In this document: positions 49,710 through 58,763 of the stretch, in pieces | Position numbering within the stretch: position 1 is the first letter of the stretch | Layout of the letters: the number at the start of each line of letters is the position of its first letter | Origin: an uncultured Chitinophagaceae bacterium | GTDB lineage: Bacteria; Bacteroidota; Bacteroidia; Chitinophagales; Chitinophagaceae | Length of the DNA stretch: 64,000 bases | NCBI GenBank assembly: GCA_937958995.1 | Contig: CALGAP010000006.1 | Span: forward strand, 124,001-188,000 | Direction of reading: 5' to 3' | Notes under the pieces: generated by a model | Seen by the model: the letters and a program-made list of their open reading frames with translations, nothing else | Told to the model about the DNA's origin: nothing | Databases searched by the model: none | Translations under genes and position numbers: made by a program

Positions 49710-51116
49710 TTACTTCTTCGGAACATACTTCACCTCCGTAGTATCACTCTCCAAAATCGGCACTTCATAGCCACCGCTATCTATATGCGCTTTGGGAAAC
49801 AACTGCTGCAGCGCAGGATAATCAGATTTTGAAACATGGGTTTGATATAAGTAAACAGATTGCAGCTTCTGTAGATCTTTCAACTGCTGGACCCCACTGG
49901 CGGTGACCCTTGTTCCTACAAGATTTAAATACCGCAGGTCTTTCAATGATTTCAGCGACGACAGCCCGGCATCAGTAATGCGCGTATGTTCAAGTTGCAA
50001 TCGCATCAGCCGGTTGAGCTCGCCTACCACTGCCATGCCCGAATCTCCAACCTTTGTGCCGCCGAGTTTCAACCATATCAATTGCATTTTCAGCGGCAGC
50101 AACAATTGCATATCTGCGTCGGAAAAATGATGGGCTGTCACGAAATTAGCCACCAGGTAATGGCTGTTTTGCGCCACAGGCAAAACCACCACGCCCTTCG
50201 CGCGCAATTTTTGCACCGCTTCTTTATTGGCCTTATCAACCGGTTCTTGCGGAATTTCAGCCTGCAGCATCACTTCTTCGGGTTCGCTCTCTAAAGCGAG
50301 CAGCAGTGGCTTTATTTTTTCCGGTTGCTCCAGGTCTTTAACTTTCTTATCGAAAGGCGCTCCGCTGTTGATCCACCAGTGTAGTAAGACGATGTCATTT
50401 TCGGTAGGTTGTGGTTTTTCTTTGGGTGGCATATGGTCTTCGTCTTCTCGTGGGAGCAAGAGTCGCCTGATCATTTCACTTTCTTCCGCCCTGCCCGCAA
50501 TAATGACTTCACCATTCTTGCCGCCTTTCATCAGCAACTCGGGTTTGTCCATTTGCAGACCGCCTTTTTTCTTATTTGCGTTGTGGCAACTGTAGCATTT
50601 CGATTGCAGCAGCGGTTGCACCACATCTTGATACACCATCGCTTCCTGCACGTTGGGCAAAGGTTTTCTTACATACACCTCATCATTTTCTGCGAACAAA
50701 GATTTTGTGAGATAGCCGGAGCCATGCGTAAGCGTTCCTCCCAAATGACCAGTAATGGCCAGGAGCACGCACAATAAAATGCCCATCGGCAGATGCCAGC
50801 GCTGGTACATGCCGCGCATATGCCCGAGATATAATAATGCAGAAGTGACTGCTACCGAAATACCCATCCACAAATGCCATCCGGCAAGATCCTTATCGTA
50901 ATCATCACTTATACTCAACATATACCCGGTGATGCAGGCCAGTAAAGCGCTGATCATCCCCAGCAATAGGGAAATACTGATGGCCTTGCGCATCCCTTCC
51001 GTTTTTTCTTTTCGCGCTGCCCACATCAATACCACGCTCAATAACAATATGCCTATCGGCAAATGCACCACCACCGGGTGCCAGTGACCGATAAATTCCT
51101 TAATGGCTATATTCAT
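49710..51116 (-). CDS. Membrane c-type cytochrome (planctomycete type) with leucine-rich repeats
   Basis: The 468-residue protein joins three parts: an N-terminal four-helix membrane region of DUF2231 type (HWHPVVVHLPIGILLLSVVLMWAA to residue ~140), a cytochrome domain with haem site CYSCH at 174-178 and MPPKEKPQPTENDIVLLHWWINSGAPF, and a C-terminal set of leucine-rich repeats (LMRLQLEHTRITDAGLSSLKSLKDLRYLNLVGTRVTASGVQQLKDLQKL). This is the common architecture of planctomycete/verrucomicrobial PSCyt1 proteins. It is the last gene of the fucosidase operon. Confidence 0.9.
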   Translation of the reverse strand: MNIAIKEFIGHWHPVVVHLPIGILLLSVVLMWAARKEKTEGMRKAISISLLLGMISALLACITGYMLSISDDYDKDLAGWHLWMGISVAVTSALLYLGHMRGMYQRWHLPMGILLCVLLAITGHLGGTLTHGSGYLTKSLFAENDEVYVRKPLPNVQEAMVYQDVVQPLLQSKCYSCHNANKKKGGLQMDKPELLMKGGKNGEVIIAGRAEESEMIRRLLLPREDEDHMPPKEKPQPTENDIVLLHWWINSGAPFDKKVKDLEQPEKIKPLLLALESEPEEVMLQAEIPQEPVDKANKEAVQKLRAKGVVVLPVAQNSHYLVANFVTAHHFSDADMQLLLPLKMQLIWLKLGGTKVGDSGMAVVGELNRLMRLQLEHTRITDAGLSSLKSLKDLRYLNLVGTRVTASGVQQLKDLQKLQSVYLYQTHVSKSDYPALQQLFPKAHIDSGGYEVPILESDTTEVKYVPKK

Positions 51117-51237
51117 TCTCTTTCGTTCTCCTTTTTCGCTTAGCTATATCTTTTTCTCAATAAATGCATCATGTGTACAGTGATGGTTCACTGATCGGCC
51201 AGCGCCTTTCGCGTGTACGCCCACGAGAAAACCTGTT

Positions 51238-52743
51238 TCAAGATTGTATTTCGGTGATTGGTCGTCCAGCCACGTCGGTGAGCCTGAATGGCCGTCCCTG
51301 GAACTGGTAAGTGAATTGTTCGTGATCGAATCCCAGTTGATTCAGTATGGTAGCCTGTATGTCCCAGGCGGAGACTTTACCACTAATGGCGCTGTAACCA
51401 ATTTCGTCGGTCTCGCCATAGCTGGCGCCTTTCCTGATGCCGCCGCCCGCCATCCACATGGTAAATGCTTCTACGTGGTGGTCGCGGCCTTTGAACGGGT
51501 TTTGTTTTCCTTCACGGTTTTCCATCATGGGTGTGCGACCAAATTCACCGCCCCATACCACCAACGTTTCTTCGAGCAGGCCGCGTTGTTTCAGATCGAG
51601 TATCAGCGCCGTCATGGCTTTATCCACCTGCCGGCATTTGTTAATGAAGCCATAGTCGATCGCCAGGTTGGGATCGGTGCCATGACTATCCCATCCCCAG
51701 TCGAACAATTGCACAAAGCGCACGCCTTTTTCTACGAGCTTCCTGGCAAGTAATACATTGTTGGCAAAACAAGCCTTGCCCGATTTGGTACCATACATAG
51801 CATGTATATAGTCGGGCTCGTCGTTGATGTTCATCACCTCGGGCACTGATATCTGCATGCGGTAAGCCATTTCGTATTGGGCTATGCGGGAAAGAATTTC
51901 CGGATCGCCGTACTCGGCGTATTGAAGCCGGTTTACTTCGTTGATGGCATCAATAGAAGCTTTGCGCAGATCGCGGCTCATACCTTCGGGATCGAAGATG
52001 AACAACACGGGATCGCCCTCGCTGCGACATTGTACACCTTGATACACTGATGGCAGAAAGCCACTGCCCCAGACACTTTTGCCGGCATCGGGATTTTTAC
52101 CACCCGACGTAAGTACCACAAAACCGGGCAGGTTTTGATTTTCAGAACCCAGTCCATAAGTTATCCACGAACCGATGCTGGGCCTGCCCAAACGCGGCGA
52201 GCCGGTATGCATCAGCAACTGCGCAGGTGCGTGGTTGAATTGATCGGTGGTAACGGCTTTCAGAAAACTCACTTCATCAGCTATGGTGGCGAAATGCGGA
52301 AGATGATCAGAGACCCAGGCGCCCGATTGTCCGCGCCGCCTGAACACCGCCTGCGGACCGAGCATCTTGGGCACGCCGCGTATAAATGCAAATCGTTTTC
52401 CTTCGAGCAATGACTGCGGACAGTCGAGCCCGTCGAGTTTCATGAGCTCCGGTTTATAATCAAACAACTCGAGTTGCGAGGGGGCGCCAGCCATATGCAG
52501 GTAGATCACTGCGCGCGCCTTGCCGGGGAAGGGAGGCAGTTTGGGCGCTAAAGGATTGGCCGCATCAAAAACCTGGTTCGCGCTGCTGCTGTTACTGCCG
52601 CAACTGCCAATTAATGATCCGAGTGCCAGCGCACCGAGACCCATGGCGCTTTCGCGTAAAAAATGCCGGCGGGTATAGTAGCCCAGCGCAGACCGTTTGG
52701 CCTCCTCAGCAAGACGGTCGTTATGTAACTCTTTTTGTGTCAT
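51238..52743 (-). CDS. DUF1501-domain protein with Tat signal
   Basis: The 501-residue protein has a twin-arginine motif (YYTRRHFLRESAMGLGALALGSLIGSC), then the DUF1501 fold, related to sulfatases/alkaline phosphatases: AVIYLHMAGAPSQLELFDYKPEL, GSWITYGLGSENQNLPGFVVLTSG, VQLFDWGWDSHG and LVVWGGEFGRTPM...GRDHHVEAFTMWMAGGGI. These are exported proteins that nearly always pair with PSD1/DUF1549-DUF1553 cytochromes; the partner gene ends 1 bp upstream. The substrate is unknown. Confidence 0.92.
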   Translation of the reverse strand: MTQKELHNDRLAEEAKRSALGYYTRRHFLRESAMGLGALALGSLIGSCGSNSSSANQVFDAANPLAPKLPPFPGKARAVIYLHMAGAPSQLELFDYKPELMKLDGLDCPQSLLEGKRFAFIRGVPKMLGPQAVFRRRGQSGAWVSDHLPHFATIADEVSFLKAVTTDQFNHAPAQLLMHTGSPRLGRPSIGSWITYGLGSENQNLPGFVVLTSGGKNPDAGKSVWGSGFLPSVYQGVQCRSEGDPVLFIFDPEGMSRDLRKASIDAINEVNRLQYAEYGDPEILSRIAQYEMAYRMQISVPEVMNINDEPDYIHAMYGTKSGKACFANNVLLARKLVEKGVRFVQLFDWGWDSHGTDPNLAIDYGFINKCRQVDKAMTALILDLKQRGLLEETLVVWGGEFGRTPMMENREGKQNPFKGRDHHVEAFTMWMAGGGIRKGASYGETDEIGYSAISGKVSAWDIQATILNQLGFDHEQFTYQFQGRPFRLTDVAGRPITEIQS

Positions 52744-52744
52744 T

Positions 52745-55471
52745 TTAATTCTTAGTGATCAGTTCATCGAGATTCAACAGGGCATTGGCCACCACCACCA
52801 TCGCTGCCGACTCGGGATGGTTGCGCTTGCCCGTGATGCCCACCATTTCGCAAGTTTTGTCTTTATCTTTTTTGAAATGCACCAACGATTCATTGTACAA
52901 TTTCATCATGGCCTGCACCAATTGCGGGGAGGCGGCTTTATAAGTAGCCCGCTGGTATCCCCACGCAATCTGTTCTTCCGCTGTCTTTGCATTATCCTGC
53001 ATCAGCCAGGCAAAGACGCGCGCCATCTCTATGTATGATTCATCGTTTAGCGTTACCAGGGCCTGCAGAGGTGTGTTTGTCCTGATACGGCGTGAGGTAC
53101 ACACTTCACGCACGGGCACATCAAACGTAAGCATAGCCGGGTATGCTGCTGTCCGTTTCCAATATGTATACACAGCCCGGCGGTATTTATCGTCACCTTT
53201 ACTGATCACCCAGTCTTTCCCACTCCAGGGCGAGAGCCAGATGCCTTTGGGCTGATAGGGAAATACGCTGGGACCTTTCATTGTAGTACTCAGCAGACCG
53301 CTGATCCATAGTGCCTGGTCGCGTACCTGCTCGGCGGATAGTCGTACCCGTGATCCACGTGCATACCATTTGTTATTGGGATCTTTCTCGAGCAGTTCTG
53401 GTGTCACTTTTGAATCCTGCCGGTAGGTAGCTGAGAGCACAATTTCTTTGATCAGTCTTTTTATACTCCAGTTATATTCATTCATAAACTGGTAGCTCAG
53501 ATAATCGAGCAGTTCAGCATGCGAGGGAGTGGAACCCTGTGTACCCATGTCTTCCAGGGTTTCTACCAGTCCATTCCCGAATATTTGCTCCCATATCCTG
53601 TTCACCATGGTTCTTGCCACCAGCGGATTTTTTTTGTCTGTGAGCCACATGGCAAGTCCCAAACGATTACGCGGTGCATTGGCTGGCAGTGGCAACAATG
53701 ATTTCGGAACATCGGCCTGCACTTCGTCATCTTTTACCAGCCAGTTGCCGCGCTCAAAAATTTGCGTGCTGCGACGCATGCCCTCGGGATTCTCCATCAT
53801 GATGGGCGTGGTAGGTACGCGCTTTTGCAAAAGCTCCCAGTAGGTGTTATAAGTTTTTTCAAACCCCGGTTTATCCTTGCCCGGAAATTTTTCAGTGAAA
53901 TGAAACCAATCGAACACCACGCCATTCTCATCCATCGTCTTCAGGTTCGGGTTGCTGTAAGTGATATATATATCGTGCATACCCGATTGTTTGGGAAAAT
54001 CAATCTGCCTGAGCCGGAATCCGGTTTTGTCGCCGTCATGAATGGTTTGCACTACCGGGCCCGTTGCACTATCAAGATGAAGTTTCCATACACCGCCGGG
54101 CCTGTTGCCCGAGTAATGCACTACCAATTGATCTACATCCTGCAGGTAAACATTTTTCAATCGCGCGGTGCTATGGTTGCGCATCACCAGCCATTTGGTG
54201 TCCATCAGCTCGGCGTTTACAAAACTGTCGGCTGTGAGCGAGTGGATGGAAGGTTCCCAGGTTTTGAGAAAGCGATTCCATTTCTTAGCCTTTTCTTCTC
54301 CTTCATTTTTCCTCAACCATTCTGTTACCGCTTCCAGCTGCTGCTGCGATTCTTCATCGTAATGACGCAGTAAGGGATATTCTTCATCAGTATCGTCATC
54401 GCGTGTGTTGTTGAAGAAGGCCATGAATTTATAATACTCCTCGTGCTTAAACGGATCGTAAGGATGGCTATGACATTGCACGCAGGAGAATGTAGTGCCC
54501 ATCAGCGCTTCCCAGGTGGTGTTCACCCGATCAATTACTGCAGCTACCCTGAATTCTTCGTTATCAGTACCGCCCTCATCGTTGGTCATGGTATTGCGGT
54601 GAAATGCTGTGGCGATGAGCTGTTCGTCAGTAGCGTTTGGCAACAGATCGCCGGCAATCTGTTCAACAAGAAAGCGGTCGTAAGGCATATCGCTGTTAAA
54701 CGCATCGATCAACCAGTCGCGGTAACGCCATATTTCGCGGCTGTCGTCGCGTTCATAGCCTTTGGTATCGGCATAGCGCGCCAGGTCGAGCCACATGGCA
54801 GTCCATTTTTCACCGTAATGCGGAGAAGCCAGCAGTGAATCAACCAGTGCTTCATAGCTTATTGGATTTTCGGATGACAAATATTCTTTCGTAAGCGATT
54901 CAGCAGCGGGCAGGCCGATAATATCAAGCGCCGCGCGGCGCAGCAATACATTTTTCGGCGCTTCGGGCGAAGGTTTCAGATCCTGCTCTTCTAATTTTTC
55001 ATTTATAAAATGATCAACGGAAGTTTTTGCCCATTTACCTGCTGCACCAGGCACCTTTACTTGCTTAACCGGTTGGTAAGCCCAGTGTTCACCCCATTGC
55101 GCGCCTTGTTTTATCCATCTTCTCAATATGCTGATCTCTTCATCGCTCAGGCGTTCGTGTTTGTATGGCATGCGCTCTTCGGGATCGTCGTGGGTAATGC
55201 GGCGCATCAGCTCGCTGGCGCCGGGATCGCCGGGAACAATGGCAGGCTTGCCCGATTCGGTATTGGCCAGCGCCTCTTCACGAAACAACACACTAAATCC
55301 ACCCTGCTTTTTTACACCGCCATGACAGGAAATGCATTTTTTGTTGAGAATGGGTTTTACCTGCGTGCTGAAATCAACTGCATTGTTGCTGGTGCTGTAA
55401 GTGAATATCGCAACTGCACCTGCCAGGAGAAAAATGGTAAGAAATATTTTCTTGTTTCGCAGGAACCTCAT
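52745..55471 (-). CDS. PSCyt1-DUF1549-DUF1553 planctomycete-type cytochrome protein
   Basis: The 908-residue protein has a membrane-spanning signal (MRFLRNKKIFLTIFLLAGAVAIFTY), a cytochrome PSCyt1 domain with haem motif CISCH at residues 46-50, the DUF1549 domain (FINEKLEEQDLKPSPEAPKNVLLRRAALDIIGLP, WLDLARYADTKGYERDDSREIWRYRDWLIDAFNSDMPYDRFLVEQIAGDLLP, CVQCHSHPYDPFKHEEYY with a second possible haem site), a carbohydrate-binding-like insert and DUF1553 (RNRLGLAMWLTDKKNPLVARTMVNRIWEQIFGNGLVETLEDMGTQG). It is typical of planctomycetes and occurs in some Bacteroidota. It is translated 1 bp before DUF1501. Confidence 0.92.
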   Translation of the reverse strand: MRFLRNKKIFLTIFLLAGAVAIFTYSTSNNAVDFSTQVKPILNKKCISCHGGVKKQGGFSVLFREEALANTESGKPAIVPGDPGASELMRRITHDDPEERMPYKHERLSDEEISILRRWIKQGAQWGEHWAYQPVKQVKVPGAAGKWAKTSVDHFINEKLEEQDLKPSPEAPKNVLLRRAALDIIGLPAAESLTKEYLSSENPISYEALVDSLLASPHYGEKWTAMWLDLARYADTKGYERDDSREIWRYRDWLIDAFNSDMPYDRFLVEQIAGDLLPNATDEQLIATAFHRNTMTNDEGGTDNEEFRVAAVIDRVNTTWEALMGTTFSCVQCHSHPYDPFKHEEYYKFMAFFNNTRDDDTDEEYPLLRHYDEESQQQLEAVTEWLRKNEGEEKAKKWNRFLKTWEPSIHSLTADSFVNAELMDTKWLVMRNHSTARLKNVYLQDVDQLVVHYSGNRPGGVWKLHLDSATGPVVQTIHDGDKTGFRLRQIDFPKQSGMHDIYITYSNPNLKTMDENGVVFDWFHFTEKFPGKDKPGFEKTYNTYWELLQKRVPTTPIMMENPEGMRRSTQIFERGNWLVKDDEVQADVPKSLLPLPANAPRNRLGLAMWLTDKKNPLVARTMVNRIWEQIFGNGLVETLEDMGTQGSTPSHAELLDYLSYQFMNEYNWSIKRLIKEIVLSATYRQDSKVTPELLEKDPNNKWYARGSRVRLSAEQVRDQALWISGLLSTTMKGPSVFPYQPKGIWLSPWSGKDWVISKGDDKYRRAVYTYWKRTAAYPAMLTFDVPVREVCTSRRIRTNTPLQALVTLNDESYIEMARVFAWLMQDNAKTAEEQIAWGYQRATYKAASPQLVQAMMKLYNESLVHFKKDKDKTCEMVGITGKRNHPESAAMVVVANALLNLDELITKN

Positions 55472-55525
55472 GGCATCAATCGTTGCTTGTTTTAAAGTTA
55501 CTGAAATTCACGGTACCCTCATAGC

Positions 55526-57541
55526 TCAATAAAAGAGTATGGAGCCGGGCAACGGTGTCTTTTCAAAACCGGGACCTTTCCAATGCACATAAAGCTCGTC
55601 GCTGCCGCTGATTTCAAAAAAATGCAGCGTAAACCTGTGAAAGCCTTTTGCTAAGGGTATTTCAGCGCTTTTTTCTGTTAATCCGTGCGGGCCATCGTTA
55701 TCAATCAGCACATCATCAATCCAAAGTTTGCTGCCATCGTCACTCGAAACATAAAATGTGTAAACACCGTCTTCCGCGATTTTTATAAAACCCTCAAACA
55801 CATACGCGTATTCTTCTTTTCCTTGTCTTGCACTGATATCAATATTCTTCACCGTTCCGGTGAGCGTGGGTTTTAATTGTGAAAAATCAGGTAGTTTGTC
55901 CCATTTGCCATCGTACACCGCGAATTTTAATCCCGCATTTTCGGGCGAAACTTTCTTCGCAGGAAGTGGCGTCGCCTTTTTGTAAGTAGCTGTTGCTGTG
56001 GGCGACAAGGCATTTTCTCCTTTAAACAGTTTTGCTTTTATCGTCACAGTCTGATTAATAATAAATGGTTGCGATGCAATAAATGATTTGGCTGTTGGTT
56101 CAGTGCCATTGGTAGTATAACGAATAGTAGCATCAGGGATATCAGTGGTAATATTGACCGGCAAATGGTCGATGAACACCTGCGCGGGAGCGGCAATCTT
56201 TGGTTCGGTATAAACAATGGCCTTTCCTTTTAAATCAACAGCAATTACGGTTGCGTACTGTTGCCTGGCGGCACCAGCGAGGTCGATGGTATAGTCATTT
56301 CCGTTTCTCTCGAATTTTAGCCTGGTATTACCAGCCAGCGCGCGCACTTCCTGCACGTCGTTGCCAAGTCGGGGCAAAACGATTTGGTTATTTTGCGGCC
56401 AGTAGAATATATGCAGGTATAGGCGCGAGTTGCCTTTTATATTTTTCTGCGTTACGCGTCCCCAGGGCAGTGACTGGAAAGGACTGGCTTCAGTGGCGTA
56501 TATAGCTTCGCCGTTTACTTTCATCCATTCTCCGATAGCTTTCAACCTGTCAACAGAAGGCTGAGGAAATAATCCTTCGGCAGTGGGGCCCACATTCAGC
56601 AGGAAGTTTCCTCCCTTTGAGGCAATATCAATAAGGTTCCTTATTAATGTCTCCGCCGATTTCCAGTTATGATCATTTTTATTATATCCCCAGTTGTCGT
56701 TCATGGTCATGCAGCTTTCCCAGTCCACGCCAGGAAGCCCGGTGGCGGGAATTTCCTGTTCGGGTGTGCCGAAATCGCCGGTGAAACCTTTTTTCGTATT
56801 GCCGCCCATCCCTTCGCGACCTTTGTCAACGCGGTTGTTCACGATGATGGAAGGCTGCAGGCTGCGCACAAAATGATAAAGGTCTTGTCCGCGCTCGTGC
56901 GTCCATGTACCTTCCCATTCGCCATCGAACCACAGCACGCCGATATTGCCGTAGTTGGTGAGCAATTCTTTCAATTGTTCTTTCATGTATTTCACATAGC
57001 GTTCAAAATCGGCATTGGCAGTGGGGCGGTCTTTTTCCCAGGTACGGCGCGGCAGGTAATCGGGATGATGCCAGTCCATAATGGAGTGATAAAAACAAAG
57101 TTTGATATCGTACTTCCTGCAGGCGGCGGCCAGTTCTTTAATTATATCCCGTTTGAACGGAGTGGACATCACATCATAATCGCTCACCTTCGAATCCCAT
57201 AATGCAAAACCATCATGATGTTTGGTAGTGAGCACGATATATTTCATGCCCGCTTGCTTCGCCATCTGCACCCATTCTTCTGCGTTGAATCTAGTGGGAT
57301 TGAATTGTTGTAAAAACTTATCGTAGGTCTCGAGCGGTATCTGCGCGTTGTCGCGAATCCATTCTCCGTAATTGGTCTGGCCGTTCCACTCACCGGCGGG
57401 TATAGCATACAATCCCCAGTGAATAAAAAGGCCGAAGCGCGCTTCGCGCCACCATTTCATGCGTTCATCATCATTGGTTTGGGCTTGTGTATTCAGCAAG
57501 AAGCTGATCAATAGGAATACGCTGAAAAAATATTTTTTCAA
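55526..57541 (-). CDS. Alpha-L-fucosidase (GH29) with PA14 domain
   Basis: The 671-residue protein has a signal peptide (MKKYFFSVFLLISFLLNTQAQ) and a GH29 catalytic domain: WWREARFGLFIHWGLYAIPAGEW, YIVLTTKHHDGFALWDS and the nucleophile Asp in GVLWFDGEWEG. A chitobiase-like C-terminal module follows (~440-525) and then a PA14 domain (~540-671; YTFYVSSDDGSKLWIDDVLIDNDG). It releases L-fucose from glycans outside the cytoplasm. The start is a TTG at 57541; no in-frame ATG exists that would keep the signal peptide. It is the first gene of the operon with the cytochrome/DUF1501 genes and diverges from a LacI regulator. Confidence 0.92.
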   Translation of the reverse strand: MKKYFFSVFLLISFLLNTQAQTNDDERMKWWREARFGLFIHWGLYAIPAGEWNGQTNYGEWIRDNAQIPLETYDKFLQQFNPTRFNAEEWVQMAKQAGMKYIVLTTKHHDGFALWDSKVSDYDVMSTPFKRDIIKELAAACRKYDIKLCFYHSIMDWHHPDYLPRRTWEKDRPTANADFERYVKYMKEQLKELLTNYGNIGVLWFDGEWEGTWTHERGQDLYHFVRSLQPSIIVNNRVDKGREGMGGNTKKGFTGDFGTPEQEIPATGLPGVDWESCMTMNDNWGYNKNDHNWKSAETLIRNLIDIASKGGNFLLNVGPTAEGLFPQPSVDRLKAIGEWMKVNGEAIYATEASPFQSLPWGRVTQKNIKGNSRLYLHIFYWPQNNQIVLPRLGNDVQEVRALAGNTRLKFERNGNDYTIDLAGAARQQYATVIAVDLKGKAIVYTEPKIAAPAQVFIDHLPVNITTDIPDATIRYTTNGTEPTAKSFIASQPFIINQTVTIKAKLFKGENALSPTATATYKKATPLPAKKVSPENAGLKFAVYDGKWDKLPDFSQLKPTLTGTVKNIDISARQGKEEYAYVFEGFIKIAEDGVYTFYVSSDDGSKLWIDDVLIDNDGPHGLTEKSAEIPLAKGFHRFTLHFFEISGSDELYVHWKGPGFEKTPLPGSILFY

Positions 57542-57593
57542 GGCGAGTAGTTTTGGTGCTAAATCTACCCAAATAATCCGAGTTCTGATAAGT

Positions 57594-57613
57594 CAAACGT
57601 TTGCATACCTTTG
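57594..57613 (+). promoter_or_regulatory. LacI-type operator and -7 box upstream of the lacI-like gene
   Basis: CAAACGTTTG (57594-57603) is a perfect palindrome with the central CG typical of LacI-family sites. It is followed at once by TACCTTTG (57606-57613), a TAnnTTTG box, so binding would block transcription. It also lies 53 bp before the divergent fucosidase gene. Confidence 0.6.
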
Positions 57614-57627
57614 GCCCTCTCCCGTGT

Positions 57628-58641
57628 ATGGAAAAGAAGGTACCAACCATTAAAGAAATTGCCCGCAAACTGAATATTTCAGTATCTACGGTATCGCGCG
57701 CTTTGCACGATCATCCCAGTATTGGCTTGCGCACCAAGACCGCGGTGAAAAATATGGCAGCCGCGTTGAATTACGAACCCAACCAGACGGCTATATTTTT
57801 CAAGAAAGGAAAAACATTCACGCTCGGCATTGTGCTGCCCAACCTGGCGGAGGAATTTTTCTCGGCGGTGATCAATGGCATTGAGCAGGTGAGTATGCAA
57901 AATAATTATATCGCGCTGGTGGGACAGTCGCACGACAGCCTGGAGACAGAGAAGAAAATTGTCGAGACCATGAAAAACCACCGTGTGGATGGCATTCTTG
58001 CTTCCATCTCAAAAAATACTACGGAGATTGATCATTTCAGGCAAATGAACAAGTACGGCATACCCGTTGTGTTTTTCGACCGCGTGCCTGATGTAGCGGA
58101 TATTCATTCAGTGAGTTGCAACCTGTACGACAGCTCGGTGGAAGCCGTTGAATATCTCATCAACCTCGGTCATCGCCGCATTGGCTATTTGCAGGGCCCG
58201 CCCACCCTGAGCATAAAAAATGAACGCCTGGATGGTTATCGCGATGCGCATAAGAAACACCAGTTGCCGCTCGATGAATCTTTGATTGTGCACAGCGATC
58301 TTTCTACCGAAGGCACGCAGGCTGCTTTCGACCAGCTGATGAGCCTGGAAAACCGGCCCACCGCAATTCTCGCCTTCAACGACTATGTGGCGCTGGACGC
58401 CATCCGCTATGCCCGGCAAAAGAAATTAAGGATCAATAAAGACATCAGCTTTGTAAGTTATGCCAACCTGCCGGTGACAAGGTACGTTGATTTTCCGCCC
58501 CTGGCCTCGGTAGAGCAATTCCCTTTCGAGCAGGGCGCACGGGCTACTGAGCTCTTATTCAAGCTTATCAATCAAAAATCATCAGGGCAGGAAATGCCGT
58601 ATGAAAATGTGGTGTTGCAGGGAAAGCTGGTCTTGCATTGA
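57628..58641 (+). CDS. LacI-family transcriptional regulator
   Basis: The 337-residue protein starts MEKKVPTIKEIARKLNISVSTVSRALHDHPSIGLRTK, the LacI helix-turn-helix, and continues with a periplasmic-binding-protein-like sensor domain (TLGIVLPNLAEEFFSAVINGIEQ, IPVVFFDRVPDV, HRRIGYLQGP, AILAFNDYVALDAIRYARQ). The ATG at 57601 is excluded because the TACCTTTG promoter box lies between it and 57628. It probably controls the divergent fucosidase operon in response to a sugar. Confidence 0.93.
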   Translation: MEKKVPTIKEIARKLNISVSTVSRALHDHPSIGLRTKTAVKNMAAALNYEPNQTAIFFKKGKTFTLGIVLPNLAEEFFSAVINGIEQVSMQNNYIALVGQSHDSLETEKKIVETMKNHRVDGILASISKNTTEIDHFRQMNKYGIPVVFFDRVPDVADIHSVSCNLYDSSVEAVEYLINLGHRRIGYLQGPPTLSIKNERLDGYRDAHKKHQLPLDESLIVHSDLSTEGTQAAFDQLMSLENRPTAILAFNDYVALDAIRYARQKKLRINKDISFVSYANLPVTRYVDFPPLASVEQFPFEQGARATELLFKLINQKSSGQEMPYENVVLQGKLVLH

Positions 58642-58702
58642 GGGGTTTCGGGCCTGGAGGATTCGGGTTGCCGCCGCGCTTTGTAATCGCTGATTCAATC
58701 AA

Positions 58703-58747
58703 AGAACCCGAAACTCCAAACCTAAAACCCGAAACTCATTACTTTTG
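58703..58747 (+). promoter_or_regulatory. Simple repeat and -7 box upstream of fumC
   Basis: Units close to AACCCGAAACTC (58703-58737) resemble the array before cysI. They are followed by TACTTTTG (58740-58747), a TAnnTTTG box 16 bp before the fumC ATG at 58764. Confidence 0.5.
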
Positions 58748-58763
58748 CCCCCAAATTAACGCT

